Below are positions 1-11,706 of a DNA stretch of 64,000 nucleotides, piece by piece. The stretch's first letter is position 1. Each line of letters begins with the position of its first letter. The position numbers and the translations under genes were made by a program. The notes beneath the pieces are model-generated. The model saw only the letters and a list, made by a program, of their open reading frames with translations, ran no database searches and was not told the origin of the DNA. The stretch lies in the NCBI GenBank assembly GCA_964017185.1, contig OZ024869.1:60042761-60106760 (forward strand), written 5' to 3'. The DNA is from Rugalucina vietnamica (taxonomy: Eukaryota > Mollusca > Bivalvia > Lucinida > Lucinidae).

Positions 1-857
1 CTAACCGTTACAGTTGCAACCTTTAATGGCAACACGTTAACATTAAGCGTTAGTGGCAACACGTTAAAGCTAAGCGTTGCAGTTGCAAACGTTAGTGTCA
101 ACATGTAAGCATTAACCGTTGCAGTTGCAACCTTTAAAGGCAACACGTTAACATTAAGCATTGCAGTTGCAAGCGTTAGTGGCAACACGTTAAAACTAAG
201 CGTTGCAGTTACAACCGTTAGTGTCAACATTACAGTAAGTGTAGCATTCGTTTACGTTAATTTCAACACGTTAACACGTTGCAACCGTTTATGTCAACAT
301 GTTAACACTTAGCATTGCAGTTGCAACCATTAGTGTCAACATGTTTACACTAAGCGTTGCAGTTGCAACCGTTAATTACAACACGTTAACACTAAGCATT
401 GCGGTTACAATGCGTTAAAACTAAGCGTTGTAGTTAAAACCGTTAATGACAACACGTAAACACTAAGCTTTGCAGTTGCAACCATTAAAACCATCTCAAC
501 ACGTTAAAACTAAGCGTTGTAGTTATAACCGTTAATTGCAACACGTTAGCACTAAGCATTGGATTTGCAACCGTTAAGACCGTGGCAACATGTTAAAACT
601 AAGCGTTGCAGTTAAAACCGTTAATGACAACACGTAAACACTAAGCTTTGCATTTGCAACCGTTAAAACCGTGTCAACACGTTAAAACTAAGCGTTGTAG
701 TTATAACCGTTAATTGCAACACGTTAGCACTAAGCATTGGATTTGCAACCGTTAAGACCGTGGCAACATGTTAAAACTAAGCGTTGCAGTTAAAACCGTT
801 AATGGCAACACGTAAACACTAAGCTTTGCATTTGCAACCGTTAAAACAGTTGCAAAC

Positions 858-883
858 GTTAGTGTCAACATGTAAGCACTAAC
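858..883 (+). repeat. Short inverted repeat GTTAGTG / CACTAAC
   Basis: GTTAGTG (858-864) and CACTAAC (877-883) are perfect 7-bp inverted arms around a 12-bp loop containing CAACATGTAAG. The stem could extend by AACG/CGTT with one bulge. It recurs in blocks where the 60-bp unit is followed by the GTAAGCAC-type monomer. It is weak and may be a chance product of related GTTA and TAAC motifs. Confidence 0.5.
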
Positions 884-1060
884 CGTTACAGTTGCAACCT
901 TTAATGGCAACACGTTAACATTAAGCGTTAGTGGCAACACGTTAAAGCTAAGCGTTGCAGTTGCAAACGTTAGTGTCAACATGTAAGCATTAACCGTTGC
1001 AGTTGCAACCTTTAAAGGCAACACGTTAACATTAAGCATTGCAGTTGCAAGCGTTAGTGG

Positions 1061-1102
1061 CAACACGTTAAAACTAAGCGTTGCAGTTACAACCGTTAGT
1101 GT
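1061..1102 (+). repeat. Representative 42-bp monomer
   Basis: This is a good example of the basic unit. It contains two related boxes, CAACACGTTA at unit positions 1-10 and CAACCGTTA at 30-38, separated by ACTAAGCG and TTGCAGTTA. CpGs lie at unit positions 6, 19 and 34. Recurrent variants change CACG to CATG, AGCG to AGCA and ACCG to ACCA, and exchange TTGCAGTT for TTGTAGTT or TTGGATTT. Many neighbouring monomers are exactly 42 bp, which fixes the period. Confidence 0.95.
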
Positions 1103-3440
1103 CAACATTACAGTAAGTGTAGCATTCGTTTACGTTAATTTCAACACGTTAACACGTTGCAACCGTTTATGTCAACATGTTAACACTTAGCATTGCAGTT
1201 GCAACCGTTAGTGTCAACATGTTTACACTAAGCGTTGCAGTTGCAACCGTTAATGACAACACGTTAACACTAAGCATTGCGGTTACAATGCGTTAAAACT
1301 AAGCGTTGTAGTTAAAACCGTTAATGACAACACGTAAACACTAAGCTTTGCAGTTGCAACCATTAAAACCATGTCAACACGTTAAAACTAAGCGTTGTAG
1401 TTATAACCGTTAATTGCAACACGTTAGCATTAAGCATTGGATTTGCAACCGTTAAGACCGTGGCAACATGTTAAAACTAAGCATTGCGGTTACAATGCGT
1501 TAAAACTAAGCGTTGTAGTTAAAACCGTTAATGACAACACGTAAACACTAAGCTTTGCATTTGCAACCATTAAAACCATGTCAACACGTTAAAACTAAGC
1601 GTTGTAGTTATAACCGTTAATTGCAACACATTAGCACTAAGCATTGGATTTGCAACCGTTAATACCGTGGCAACACGTTAAAACTAAGCGTTGCAGTTAA
1701 AACCGTTAATGACAATACGTAAACACTAAGCTTTGCATTTGCAACCGTTAAAACAGTTGCAAACGTTAGTGTCAACATGTAAGCACTAACCGTTACAGTT
1801 GCAACCTTAAATGCAACACGTTAACATTAAGCGTTAGTGGCAACACGTTAAAGCTAAGCGTTGCAGTTGCAAACGTTAGTGTCAACATGTAAGCACTAAC
1901 CGTTGCAGTTACAACCTTTAAAGGCAACACGTTAACATTAAGCATTGCAGTTGCAAGCGTTAGTGGCAACACGTTAAAACTAAGCGTTGCAGTTACAACC
2001 GTAAGTGTCAACATTATAACAGTAAGTGTAGCATTTGCTTACGTTAATTTCAACACGTTAAAACGTTGCAACCGTTTATGTCAACATGTTAACACTTAGC
2101 ATTGCAGTTGCAACCGTTAGTGTCAACATGTTTACACTAAGCGTTGCAGTTGCAACACGTTAACACTAAGCATTTCGGTTACAATGCGTTAAAACTAAGC
2201 GTTGCAGTTACAACCGTTATAACATTATAACAGTGTAGCATTTGCTTACGTTAATTTCAACACGTTAACACGTTGCAACCGTTTATGTCAACACTTAGCA
2301 TTGCAGTTGCAACCGTTAGTGTCAACATGTTTACACTAAGCGTTGCAGTTGCAACCGTTAATGACAACACGTAAACACTAAGCTTTGCATTTGCAACCAT
2401 TAAAACCATGTCAACACGTTAAAACTAAGCGTTGTAGTTATAACCGTTAATTGCAACACGTTAGCACTAAGCATTGGATTTGCAACCGTTAATACCGTGG
2501 CAACATGTTAAAACTAAGCGTTGCAGTTAAAACCGTTAATGACAACACGTAAACACTAAGCTTTGCATTTGCAACCATTAAAACCGTGTCAACACGTTTA
2601 AACTAAGCGTTGTAGTTAAAACCGTTAATGGCAATACGTAAACACTAAGCTTTGCATTTGCAACCGTTAAAACAGTTGCAAACGTTAGTGTCAACATGTA
2701 AGCACTAACCGTTACAGTTGCAACCTTTAATGGCAACACGTTAACATTAAGCGTTAGTGGCAACACGTTAAAGCTAAGCGTTGCAGTTGCAAACGTTAGT
2801 GTCAACATGTAAGCACTAACCCTTGCAGTTGTAACCTTTAAAGGCAACACGTTAACATTAAGCATTGCAGTTGCAAGCGTTAGTGGCAACACGTTAAAAC
2901 TAAGCGTTGCAGTTACAACCGTTAGTGTCAACATAACAGTAAGTGTAGCATTTGCTTACGTTAATTTCAACACGTTAACACGTTGCAACCGTTTAATGTC
3001 AACATGTTAACACTTAGCATTGCAGTTGCAACCGTTAGTGTCAACATGTTTACACTAAGCGTTGCAGTTGCAACCGTTAATGACAACACGTTAACACTAA
3101 GCATTGCGGTTACAATGCGTTAAAACTAAGCGTTGTAGTTAAAACCGTTAATGACAACACGTAAACACTAAGCAACCATTAAAACCATGTCAACACGTTA
3201 AAACTAAGCGTTGTAGTTATAACCGTTAATTGCAACACGTTAGCACTAAGCATTGGATTTGCAACCGTTAATACCGTGGCAACGTGTTAAAACTAAGCGT
3301 TGCAGTTAAAACCGTTAATGACAACACGTAAACACTAAGCTTTGCATTTGCAACCATTAAAACCGTGTCAACACGTTACAACATGTAAAAACTAAGCGTT
3401 GCAGTTAAAACCGTTAATGACAACACGTAAGCTGCTTTGC

Positions 3441-6140
3441 ATTTGCAACCGTTAAGACCGTGGCAACATGTTAAAACTAAGCGTTGCAGTTAAAACCGTT
3501 AATGGCAACACGTAAACACTAAGCTTTGCATTTGCAACCGTTAAAACAGTTGCAAACGTTAGTGTCAACATGTAAGCACTAACCGTTACAGTTGCAACCT
3601 TTAATGGCAACACGTTAACATTAAGCGTTAGTGGCAACACGTTAAAGCTAAGCGTTGCAGTTGCAAACGTTAGTGTCAACATGTAAGCATTAACCGTTGC
3701 AGTTGCAACCTTTAAAGGCAACACGTTAACATTAAGCATTGCAGTTGCAAGCGTTAGTGGCAACACGTTAAAACTAAGCGTTGCAGTTACAACCGTTAGT
3801 GTCAACATTACAGTAAGTGTAGCATTCGTTTACGTTAATTTCAACACGTTAACACGTTGCAACCGTTTATGTCAACATGTTAACACTTAGCATTGCAGTT
3901 GCAACCGTTAGTGTCAACATGTTTACACTAAGCGTTGCAGTTGCAACCGTTAATGACAACACGTTAACACTAAGCATTGCGGTTACAATGCGTTAAAACT
4001 AAGCGTTGTAGTTAAAACCGTTAATGACAACACGTAAACACTAAGCTTTGCAGTTGCAACCATTAAAACCATGTCAACACGTTAAAACTAAGCGTTGTAG
4101 TTATAACCGTTAATTGCAACACGTTAGCATTAAGCATTGGATTTGCAACCGTTAAGACCGTGGCAACATGTTAAAACTAAGCATTGCGGTTACAATGCGT
4201 TAAAACTAAGCGTTGTAGTTAAAACCGTTAATGACAACACGTAAACACTAAGCTTTGCATTTGCAACCATTAAAACCATGTCAACACGTTAAAACTAAGC
4301 GTTGTAGTTATAACCGTTAATTGCAACACATTAGCACTAAGCATTGGATTTGCAACCGTTAATACCGTGGCAACACGTTAAAACTAAGCGTTGCAGTTAA
4401 AACCGTTAATGACAATACGTAAACACTAAGCTTTGCATTTGCAACCGTTAAAACAGTTGCAAACGTTAGTGTCAACATGTAAGCACTAACAGTTACAGTT
4501 GCAACCTTAAATGCAACACGTTAACATTAAGCGTTAGTGGCAACACGTTAAAGCTAAGCGTTGCAGTTGCAAACGTTAGTGTCAACATGTAAGCACTAAC
4601 CGTTGCAGTTACAACCTTTAAAGGCAACACGTTAACATTAAGCATTGCAGTTGCAAGCGTTAGTGGCAACACGTTAAAACTAAGCGTTGCAGTTACAACC
4701 GTAAGTGTCAACATTATAACAGTAAGTGTAGCATTTGCTTACGTTAATTTCAACACGTTAAAACGTTGCAACCGTTTATGTCAACATGTTAACACTTAGC
4801 ATTGCAGTTGCAACCGTTAGTGTCAACATGTTTACACTAAGCGTTGCAGTTGCAACACGTTAACACTAAGCATTTCGGTTACAATGCGTTAAAACTAAGC
4901 GTTGCAGTTACAACCGTTATAACATTATAACAGTGTAGCATTTGCTTACGTTAATTTCAACACGTTAACACGTTGCAACCGTTTATGTCAACACTTAGCA
5001 TTGCAGTTGCAACCGTTAGTGTCAACATGTTTACACTAAGCGTTGCAGTTGCAACCGTTAATGACAACACGTAAACACTAAGCTTTGCATTTGCAACCAT
5101 TAAAACCATGTCAACACGTTAAAACTAAGCGTTGTAGTTATAACCGTTAATTGCAACACGTTAGCACTAAGCATTGGATTTGCAACCGTTAATACCGTGG
5201 CAACATGTTAAAACTAAGCGTTGCAGTTAAAACCGTTAATGACAACACGTAAACACTAAGCTTTGCATTTGCAACCATTAAAACCGTGTCAACACGTTTA
5301 AACTAAGCGTTGTAGTTAAAACCGTTAATGGCAATACGTAAACACTAAGCTTTGCATTTGCAACCGTTAAAACAGTTGCAAACGTTAGTGTCAACATGTA
5401 AGCACTAACCGTTACAGTTGCAACCTTTAATGGCAACACGTTAACATTAAGCGTTAGTGGCAACACGTTAAAGCTAAGCGTTGCAGTTGCAAACGTTAGT
5501 GTCAACATGTAAGCACTAACCCTTGCAGTTGTAACCTTTAAAGGCAACACGTTAACATTAAGCATTGCAGTTGCAAGCGTTAGTGGCAACACGTTAAAAC
5601 TAAGCGTTGCAGTTACAACCGTTAGTGTCAACATAACAGTAAGTGTAGCATTTGCTTACGTTAATTTCAACACGTTAACACGTTGCAACCGTTTAATGTC
5701 AACATGTTAACACTTAGCATTGCAGTTGCAACCGTTAGTGTCAACATGTTTACACTAAGCGTTGCAGTTGCAACCGTTAATGACAACACGTTAACACTAA
5801 GCATTGCGGTTACAATGCGTTAAAACTAAGCGTTGTAGTTAAAACCGTTAATGACAACACGTAAACACTAAGCAACCATTAAAACCATGTCAACACGTTA
5901 AAACTAAGCGTTGTAGTTATAACCGTTAATTGCAACACGTTAGCACTAAGCATTGGATTTGCAACCGTTAATACCGTGGCAACATGTTAAAACTAAGCGT
6001 TGCAGTTAAAACCGTTAATGACAACACGTAAACACTAAGCTTTGCATTTGCAACCATTAAAACCGTGTCAACACGTTACAACATGTAAAAACTAAGCGTT
6101 GCAGTTAAAACCGTTAATGACAACACGTAAGCTGCTTTGC
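3441..6140 (+). repeat. 2,700-bp tandem duplication, second copy
   Basis: This is the direct continuation of the first copy. Upstream of 3441 the sequence reads AAGCTGCTTTGC (as before 6141) instead of AGCACTAAGCATTGG (as before 741), which places the junction. After 6148 it continues with ATCGTTAAAACCG, as in HOR copies 2 and 3 at 26315 and 46474. Confidence 0.93.
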
Positions 6141-8644
6141 ATTTGCAATCGTTAAAACCGTGTCAACATGTTGAAACTAAGCGTTGTAGTTAAAACCGTT
6201 AATGGCAACACGTAAACACTAAGGATTGCATTTTCAACCGTCAAAACAGTTGCAAACGTTAGTGTCAACATGGAAGCACTAACCGTTACAGTTGCAACCT
6301 TTAATGGCAACACGTTAACATTAAGCGTTAGTGGCAACACGTTAAAGCTAAGCGTTGCAGTGGCAACACGTTAAAGCTAAGCCTTAGTGTCAACATGTAA
6401 GCATTAACCGTTGCAGTTGCAACCTTTAAAGGCAACACGTTAACATTAAGCATTGCAGTTGCAAGCGTTAGTGGCAACACGTTAAAACTAAGCGTTGCAG
6501 TTACAACCGTTAGTGTCAACATTACAGTAAGTGTAGCATTCGTTTACGTTAATTTCAACACGTTAACACGTTGCAACCGTTTATGTCAACATGTTAACAC
6601 TTAGCATTGCAGTTGCAACCATTAGTGTCAACATGTTTACACTAAGCGTTGCAGTTGCAACCGTTAATTACAACACGTTAACACTAAGCATTGCGGTTAC
6701 AATGCGTTAAAACTAAGCGTTGTAGTTAAAACCGTTAATGACAACACGTAAACACTAAGCTTTGCAGTTGCAACCATTAAAACCATGTCAACACGTTAAA
6801 ACTAAGCGTTGTAGTTATAACCGTTAATTGCAACACGTTAGCACTAAGCATTGGATTTGCAACCGTTAAGACCGTGGCAACATGTTAAAACTAAGCGTTG
6901 CAGTTAAAACCATTAATGACAACACGTAAACACTAAGCTTTGCATTTGCAACCGTTAAAACCGTGTCAACACGTTAAAACTAAGCGTTGTAGTTATAACC
7001 GTTAATTGCAACACGTTAGCACTAAGCATTGGATTTGCAACCGTGAAGACCGTGGCAACATGTTAAAACTAAGCGTTGCAGTTAAAACCGTTAATGGCAA
7101 CACGTAAACACTAAGCTTTGCATTTGCAACCGTTAAAACAGTTGCAAACGTTAGTGTCAACATGTAAGCACTAACCGTTACAGTTGCAACCTTTAATGGC
7201 AACACGTTAACATTAAGCGTTAGTGGCAACACGTTAAAGCTAAGCGTTGCAGTTGCAAACGTTAGTGTCAACATGTAAGCATTAACCGTTGCAGTTGCAA
7301 CCTTTAAAGGCAACACGTTAACATTAAGCATTGCAGTTGCAAGCGTTAGTGGCAACACGTTAAAACTAAGCGTTGCAGTTACAACCGTTAGTGTCAACAC
7401 TACAGTAAGTGTAGCATTCGTTTACGTTAATTTCAACACGTTAACACGTTGCAACCGTTTATGTCAACATGTTAACACTTAGCATTGCAGTTGCAACCGT
7501 TAGTGTCAACATGTTTACACTAAGCGTTGAAGTTGCAACCGTTAATGACAACACGTTAACACTAAGCATTGCGGTTACAATGCGTTAAAACTAAGCGTTG
7601 TAGTTAAAACCGTTAATGACAACACGTAAACACTAAGCTTTGCAGTTGCAACCATTAAAACCATGTCAACACGTTAAAACTAAGCGTTGTAGTTATAACC
7701 GTTAATTGCAACACGTTAGCATTAAGCATTGGATTTGCAACCGTTCAGACCGTGGCAACATGTTAAAACTAAGCATTGCGGTTACAATGCGTTAAAACTA
7801 AGCGTTGTAGTTAAAACCGTTAATGACAACACGTAAACACTAAGCTTTGCATTTGCAACCATTAAAACCATGTCAACACGTTAAAACTAAGCGTTGTAGT
7901 TATAACCGTTAATTGCAACACATTAGCACTAAGCATTGGATTTGCAACCGTTAATACCGTGGCAACACGTTAAAACTAAGCGTTGCAGTTAAAACCGTTA
8001 ATGACAACACGTAAACACTAAGCTTTGCATTTGCAACCGTTAAAACAGTTGCAAACGTTAGTGTCAACATGTAAGCACTAACCGTTACAGTTGCAACCTT
8101 AAATGCAACACGTTAACATTAAGCGTTAGTGGCAACACGTTAAAGCTAAGCGTTGCAGTTGCAAACGTTAGTGTCAACATGTAAGCACTAACCGTTGCAG
8201 TTACAACCTTTAAAGGCAACACGTTAACATTAAGCATTGCAGTTGCAAGCGTTAGTGGCAACACGTTAAAACTAAGCGTTGCAGTTACAACCGTAAGTGT
8301 CAACATTATAACAGTAAGTGTAGCATTTGCTTACGTTAATTTCAACACGTTAAAACGTTGCAACCGTTTATGTCAACATGTTAACACTTAGCATTGCAGT
8401 TGCAACCGTTAGTGTCAACATGTTTACACTAAGCGTTGCAGTTGCAACACGTTAACACTAAGCATTTCGGTTACAATGCGTTAAAACTAAGCGTTGCAGT
8501 TACAACCGTTATAACATTATAACAGTGTAGCATTTGCTTACGTTAATTTCAACACGTTAACACGTTGCAACCGTTTATGTCAACACTTAGCATTGCAGTT
8601 GCAACCGTTAGTGTCAACATGTTTACACTAAGCGTTGCAGTTGC
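5660..8644 (+). repeat. Intra-HOR paralogous segment A1
   Basis: It aligns with 16492-19475 at an offset of 10,831 bp (10,832 upstream of a 1-bp indel near 5696). Similarity ends abruptly at 8644, where GTTGCAGTTGC is joined to GTAAACACTAAGC instead of continuing with AACCGTTAATTAC. The left edge is approximate. Confidence 0.8.
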
Positions 8645-11048
8645 GTAAACACTAAGCTTTGCATTTGCAACCATTAAAACCATGTCAACACGTTAAAACT
8701 AAGCGTTGTAGTTATAACCGTTAATTGCAACACATTAGCACTAAGCATTGGATTTGCAACCGTTAATACCGTGGCAACACGTTAAAACTAAGCGTTGCAG
8801 TTAAAACCGTTAATGACAACACGTAAACACTAAGCTTTGCATTTGCAACTATTAAAACCATGTCAACACGTTAAAACTAAGCGTTGTAGTTATAACCGTT
8901 AATTGCAACACGCTAGCACTAAGCATTGGATTTGCAACCGTTAATACCGTGGCAACATGTTAAAACTAAGCGTTGCAGTTAAAACCGTTAATGCCAACAC
9001 GTAAACACTAAGCTTTGCATTTGCAACCGTTAAAACCGTGTCAACACGTTGAAACTAAGCGTTGTAGTTGAAACCGTTAATGGCAACACGTAAACACTAA
9101 GCTTTGCATTTGCAACCGTCAAAACAGTTGCAAACGTTAGTGTCAACATGGAAGCACTAACCGTTACAGTTGCAACCTTTAATGGCAACACGTTAACATT
9201 AAGCGTTAGTGGCAACACGTTAAAGCTAAGTGTTGCAGTTGCAAACGTTAGTGTTAACATGTAAGCACTAACCGTTGCAGTTGCAACCTTTAAAGGCAAC
9301 ACGTTAACATTAAGCATTGCAGTTGCAAGCGTTAGTGGCAACACGTTAAAACTAAGCGTTGCAGTTACAACCGTTAGTTTCAACATTACAGTAAGTGTAG
9401 CATTTGCTTACGTTAATTTCAACACGTTAACACGTTGCAACCGTTTATGTCAACATGTTTACACTAAGCGTTGCAGTTGCAACCGTTAATTACAACACGT
9501 TAACACTAAGCATTGCGGTTACAATGCGTTAAAACTAAGCGTTGTAGTTAAAACCGTTAATGACAACACGTAAACACTAAGCTTTGCATTTGCAACCATT
9601 AAAACCATGCCAACACGTTAAAACTAAGCGTTGTAGTTATAACCGTTAATTGCAACACCTTAGCACTAAGCATTGGATTTGCAACCGTTAATACCGTGGC
9701 AACATGTTAAAACTAAGCGTTGCAGTTAAAACCGTTAATGACAACACGTAAACACTAAGCTTTGCATTTGCAACCATTAAAACCGTGTCAACACGTTGCA
9801 ACATGTAAAAACTAAGCGTTGCAGTTAAAACCGTTAATGACAACACGTAAGCTGCTTTGCATTTGCAATCGGTAAAACCGTGTCAACACGTTGAAACTAA
9901 GCGTTGTAGTTAAAACCGTTAATTGCAACACATTAGCACTAAGCATTGGATTTGCAACCGTTAATACCGTGGCAACACGTTAAAACTAAGCGTTGCAGTT
10001 AAAACCGTTAATGACAACACGTAAACACTAAGCTTTGCATTTGCAACCGTTAAAACAGTTGCAAACGTTAGTGTCAACATGTAAGCACTAACCGTTACAG
10101 TTGCAACCTTAAATGCAACACGTTAACATTAAGCGTTAGTGGCAACACGTTAAAGCTAAGCGTTGCAGTTACAACCGTTAGTTTCAACATTACAGTAAGT
10201 TTAGCATTTGCTTACGTTAATTTCAACACGTTAACACGTTGCAACCGTTTATGTCAACATGTTAACACTTAGCATTGCAGTTGCAACCATTAGTGTCAAC
10301 ATGTTTACACTAAGCGTTGCAGTTGCAACCGTTAATTACAACACGTTAACACTAAGCATTGCGGTTGCAATGCGTTAAAACTAAGCGTTGTAGTTAAAAC
10401 CGTTAATGACAACACGTAAACACGTTAAAGCTAAGCGTTGCAGTTGCAAACGTTAGTGTCAACATGTAAGCATTAACCGTTGCAGTTGCAACCTTTAAAG
10501 GCAACACGTTAACATTAAGCATTGCAGTTGCAAGCGTTAGTGGCAACACGTTAAAACTAAGCGTTGCAGTTACAACCGTTAGTGTCAACATTACAGTAAG
10601 TGTAGCATTCGTTTACGTTAATTTCAACACGTTAACACGTTGCAACCGTTTATGTCAACATGTTTACACTAAGCGTTGCAGTTGCAACCGTTAATTACAA
10701 CACGTTAACACTAAGCATTGCGGTTACAATGCGTTAAAACTAAGCGTTGTAGTTAAAACCGTTAATGACAACACGTAAACACTAAGCTTTGCAGTTGCAA
10801 CCATTAAAACCATGTCAACACGTTAAAACTAAGCGTTGTAGTTATAACCGTTAATTGCAACACGTTAGCATTAAGCATTGGATTTGCAACCGTTAAGACC
10901 GTGGCAACATGTTAAAACTAAGCGTTGCAGTTAAAACCGTTAATGACAACACGTAAACACTAAGCTTTGCATTTGCAACCGTTAAAACAGTTGCAAACGT
11001 TAGTGTCAACATGTAAGCACTAACCGTTACAGTTGCAACCTTTAATGG

Positions 11049-11075
11049 CAACACGTTAACATTAAGCGTTAGTGG
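11049..11075 (+). repeat. 27-bp truncated monomer
   Basis: This unit runs CAACACGTTAACATTAAGCG then TTAGTGG and lacks the 15 bp expected between the GCGTT and CCGTT steps of a full monomer. It is explained by deletion between the two GTTA-containing boxes. It recurs once in most intermediate blocks (for example around 920, 2730 and 3620), so the deletion predates block amplification. Being 9 codons long, it keeps the minus-strand frame open. Confidence 0.88.
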
Positions 11076-11243
11076 CAACACGTTAAAGCTAAGCGTTGCA
11101 GTTGCAAACGTTAGTGTCAACATGTAAGCATTAACCGTTGCAGTTGCAACCTTTAAAGGCAACACGTTAACATTAAGCATTGCAGTTGCAAGCGTTAGTG
11201 GCAACACGTTAAAACTAAGCGTTGCAGTTACAACCGTTAGTGT

Positions 11244-11282
11244 CAACATTACAGTAAGTGTAGCATTCGTTTACGTTAATTT
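11244..11282 (+). repeat. Divergent 39-bp anchor monomer of the intermediate block
   Basis: This unit starts CAACATTACAGTAAGTGTAG and is the most divergent monomer type, so it is a convenient block marker. In copy 1 its CAGTAAG (or degenerate equivalent) starts at 233, 1111, 2020, 2231, 2937, 3811, 4720, 4931, 5637, 6525, 7403, 8312, 8523, 9389, 10193, 10594, 11252, 11952, 12064, 12766, 12977, 13577, 15577, 16366, 16469, 17356, 18234, 19143, 19354, 19743, 20443, 21143, 21255, 21957 and 22196. Copy 2 repeats the series from 7403 onward at +20,159. Two subtypes exist: GCATTCGTTTACG and GCATTTGCTTACG. Confidence 0.9.
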
Positions 11283-11313
11283 CAACACGTTAACACGTTG
11301 CAACCGTTTATGT
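11283..11313 (+). repeat. 31-bp truncated monomer with 8-bp tandem AACACGTT
   Basis: This unit starts CAACACGTTAACACGTTGCA, so AACACGTT is directly repeated. It then continues into the second half of a monomer ending TTTATGT. It follows the 39-bp anchor unit in most blocks. A shorter derivative with one AACACGTT (8 bp less) is at about 16398-16412 and in copy 2, whereas copy 3 keeps both (near 57036-57050). Confidence 0.85.
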
Positions 11314-11397
11314 CAACATGTTAACACTTAGCATTGCAGTTGCAACCGTTAGTGTCAACATGTTTACACTAAGCGTTGCAGTTGCAACCGTTAATGA

Positions 11398-11426
11398 CAA
11401 CACGTTAACATTAAGCATTGCGGTTA
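11398..11426 (+). repeat. 29-bp truncated monomer
   Basis: This unit runs CAACACGTTAACATTAAGCA then TTGCGGTTA, followed directly by a new monomer starting CAATGCGTTA. The unit stops exactly where the internal CAACCGTTA box would begin (unit position 29/30), as expected from out-of-register exchange between the two CAAC(A)CGTTA boxes. Its length is not a multiple of three, so it breaks the minus-strand frame in every block. Confidence 0.88.
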
Positions 11427-11468
11427 CAATGCGTTAAAACTAAGCGTTGTAGTTAAAACCGTTAATGA

Positions 11469-11515
11469 CAACACGTAAACACTAAGCTTTGCATTTGCAA
11501 CCATTAAAACCATGT
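11469..11515 (+). repeat. 47-bp expanded monomer
   Basis: This unit runs CAACACGTAAACACTAAGCT, TTGCATTTGCAACCATTAAA, ACCATGT. Five extra bases repeat the AACC step (AACCATTAAAACCATG). A sister 47-bp unit at 11558-11604 has ATTGGATTTGCAACCGTTAA then TACCGTGG. Both recur through the window. An 11-bp-shorter version (CTAAGCAACCATT) is seen near 3173, 5873, 16704, 26040, 57347, 59112 and 62304. Confidence 0.85.
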
Positions 11516-11646
11516 CAACACGTTAAAACTAAGCGTTGTAGTTATGACCGTTAATTGCAACACATTAGCACTAAGCATTGGATTTGCAACCGTTAATACC
11601 GTGGCAACACGTTAAAACTAAGCGTTGCAGTTAAAACCGTTAATGA

Positions 11647-11706
11647 CAACACGTAAACACTAAGCTTTGCATTTGCAACCGTTAAAACAGTTGCAAACGT
11701 TAGTGT
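11647..11706 (+). repeat. 60-bp expanded monomer with HindIII site
   Basis: This unit runs CAACACGTAAACACTAAGCT, TTGCATTTGCAACCGTTAAA, ACAGTTGCAAACGTTAGTGT. It is a 42-bp monomer with an extra 18 bp that repeats the GTTGCAA(C)CGTTA motif. It closes the intermediate block and recurs in nearly all blocks (for example 807-866 and 3507-3566). It contains AAGCTT. Confidence 0.86.

Larger units (their letters stand above)
741..3440 (+). repeat. 2,700-bp tandem duplication, first copy
   Basis: 741-3448 and 3441-6148 align with only two substitutions that I could find: 1791 C versus 4491 A, and 3284 G versus 5984 A. The octamer ATTTGCAA stands at 741, 3441 and 6141, marking both breakpoints. The segment contains three intermediate blocks (906 + 920 + 874 bp). 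HOR copies 2 and 3 have a single copy (23607-26306 and 43766-46465). Confidence 0.93.
11007..11706 (+). repeat. Reference 700-bp intermediate repeat block
   Basis: Reading unit by unit from CAACATGTAAGCAC, the monomer lengths in order are 42, 27, 42, 42, 42, 42, 39, 31, 42, 42, 29, 42, 47, 42, 47, 42 and 60, summing to 700. The next block begins at 11707 with the same start. The same ordered series, with substitutions and occasional gain or loss of a monomer, recurs throughout the window at roughly 0.7-0.9 kb spacing. This defines a second organisational level between the monomer and the 20-kb unit. HindIII sites (AAGCTT) fall only in particular variants (for example the 60-bp unit), so they mark blocks rather than monomers. 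Confidence 0.93.

Noticed and set aside
233..260. CENP-B box in the GCATTCGTTTACG or CATTTCGGTTACAATGCG units
   Set aside because: The TTCG start is present, but the required A and CGGG positions of the human consensus core (TTCGNNNNANNCGGG) are not matched in either unit.
741..6148. Mobile element with direct repeats (ATTTGCAA at each edge)
   Set aside because: The duplicated 2.7 kb consists only of ordinary satellite blocks, and ATTTGCAA occurs many times in the array as part of a monomer variant, so it is microhomology, not a target-site duplication.
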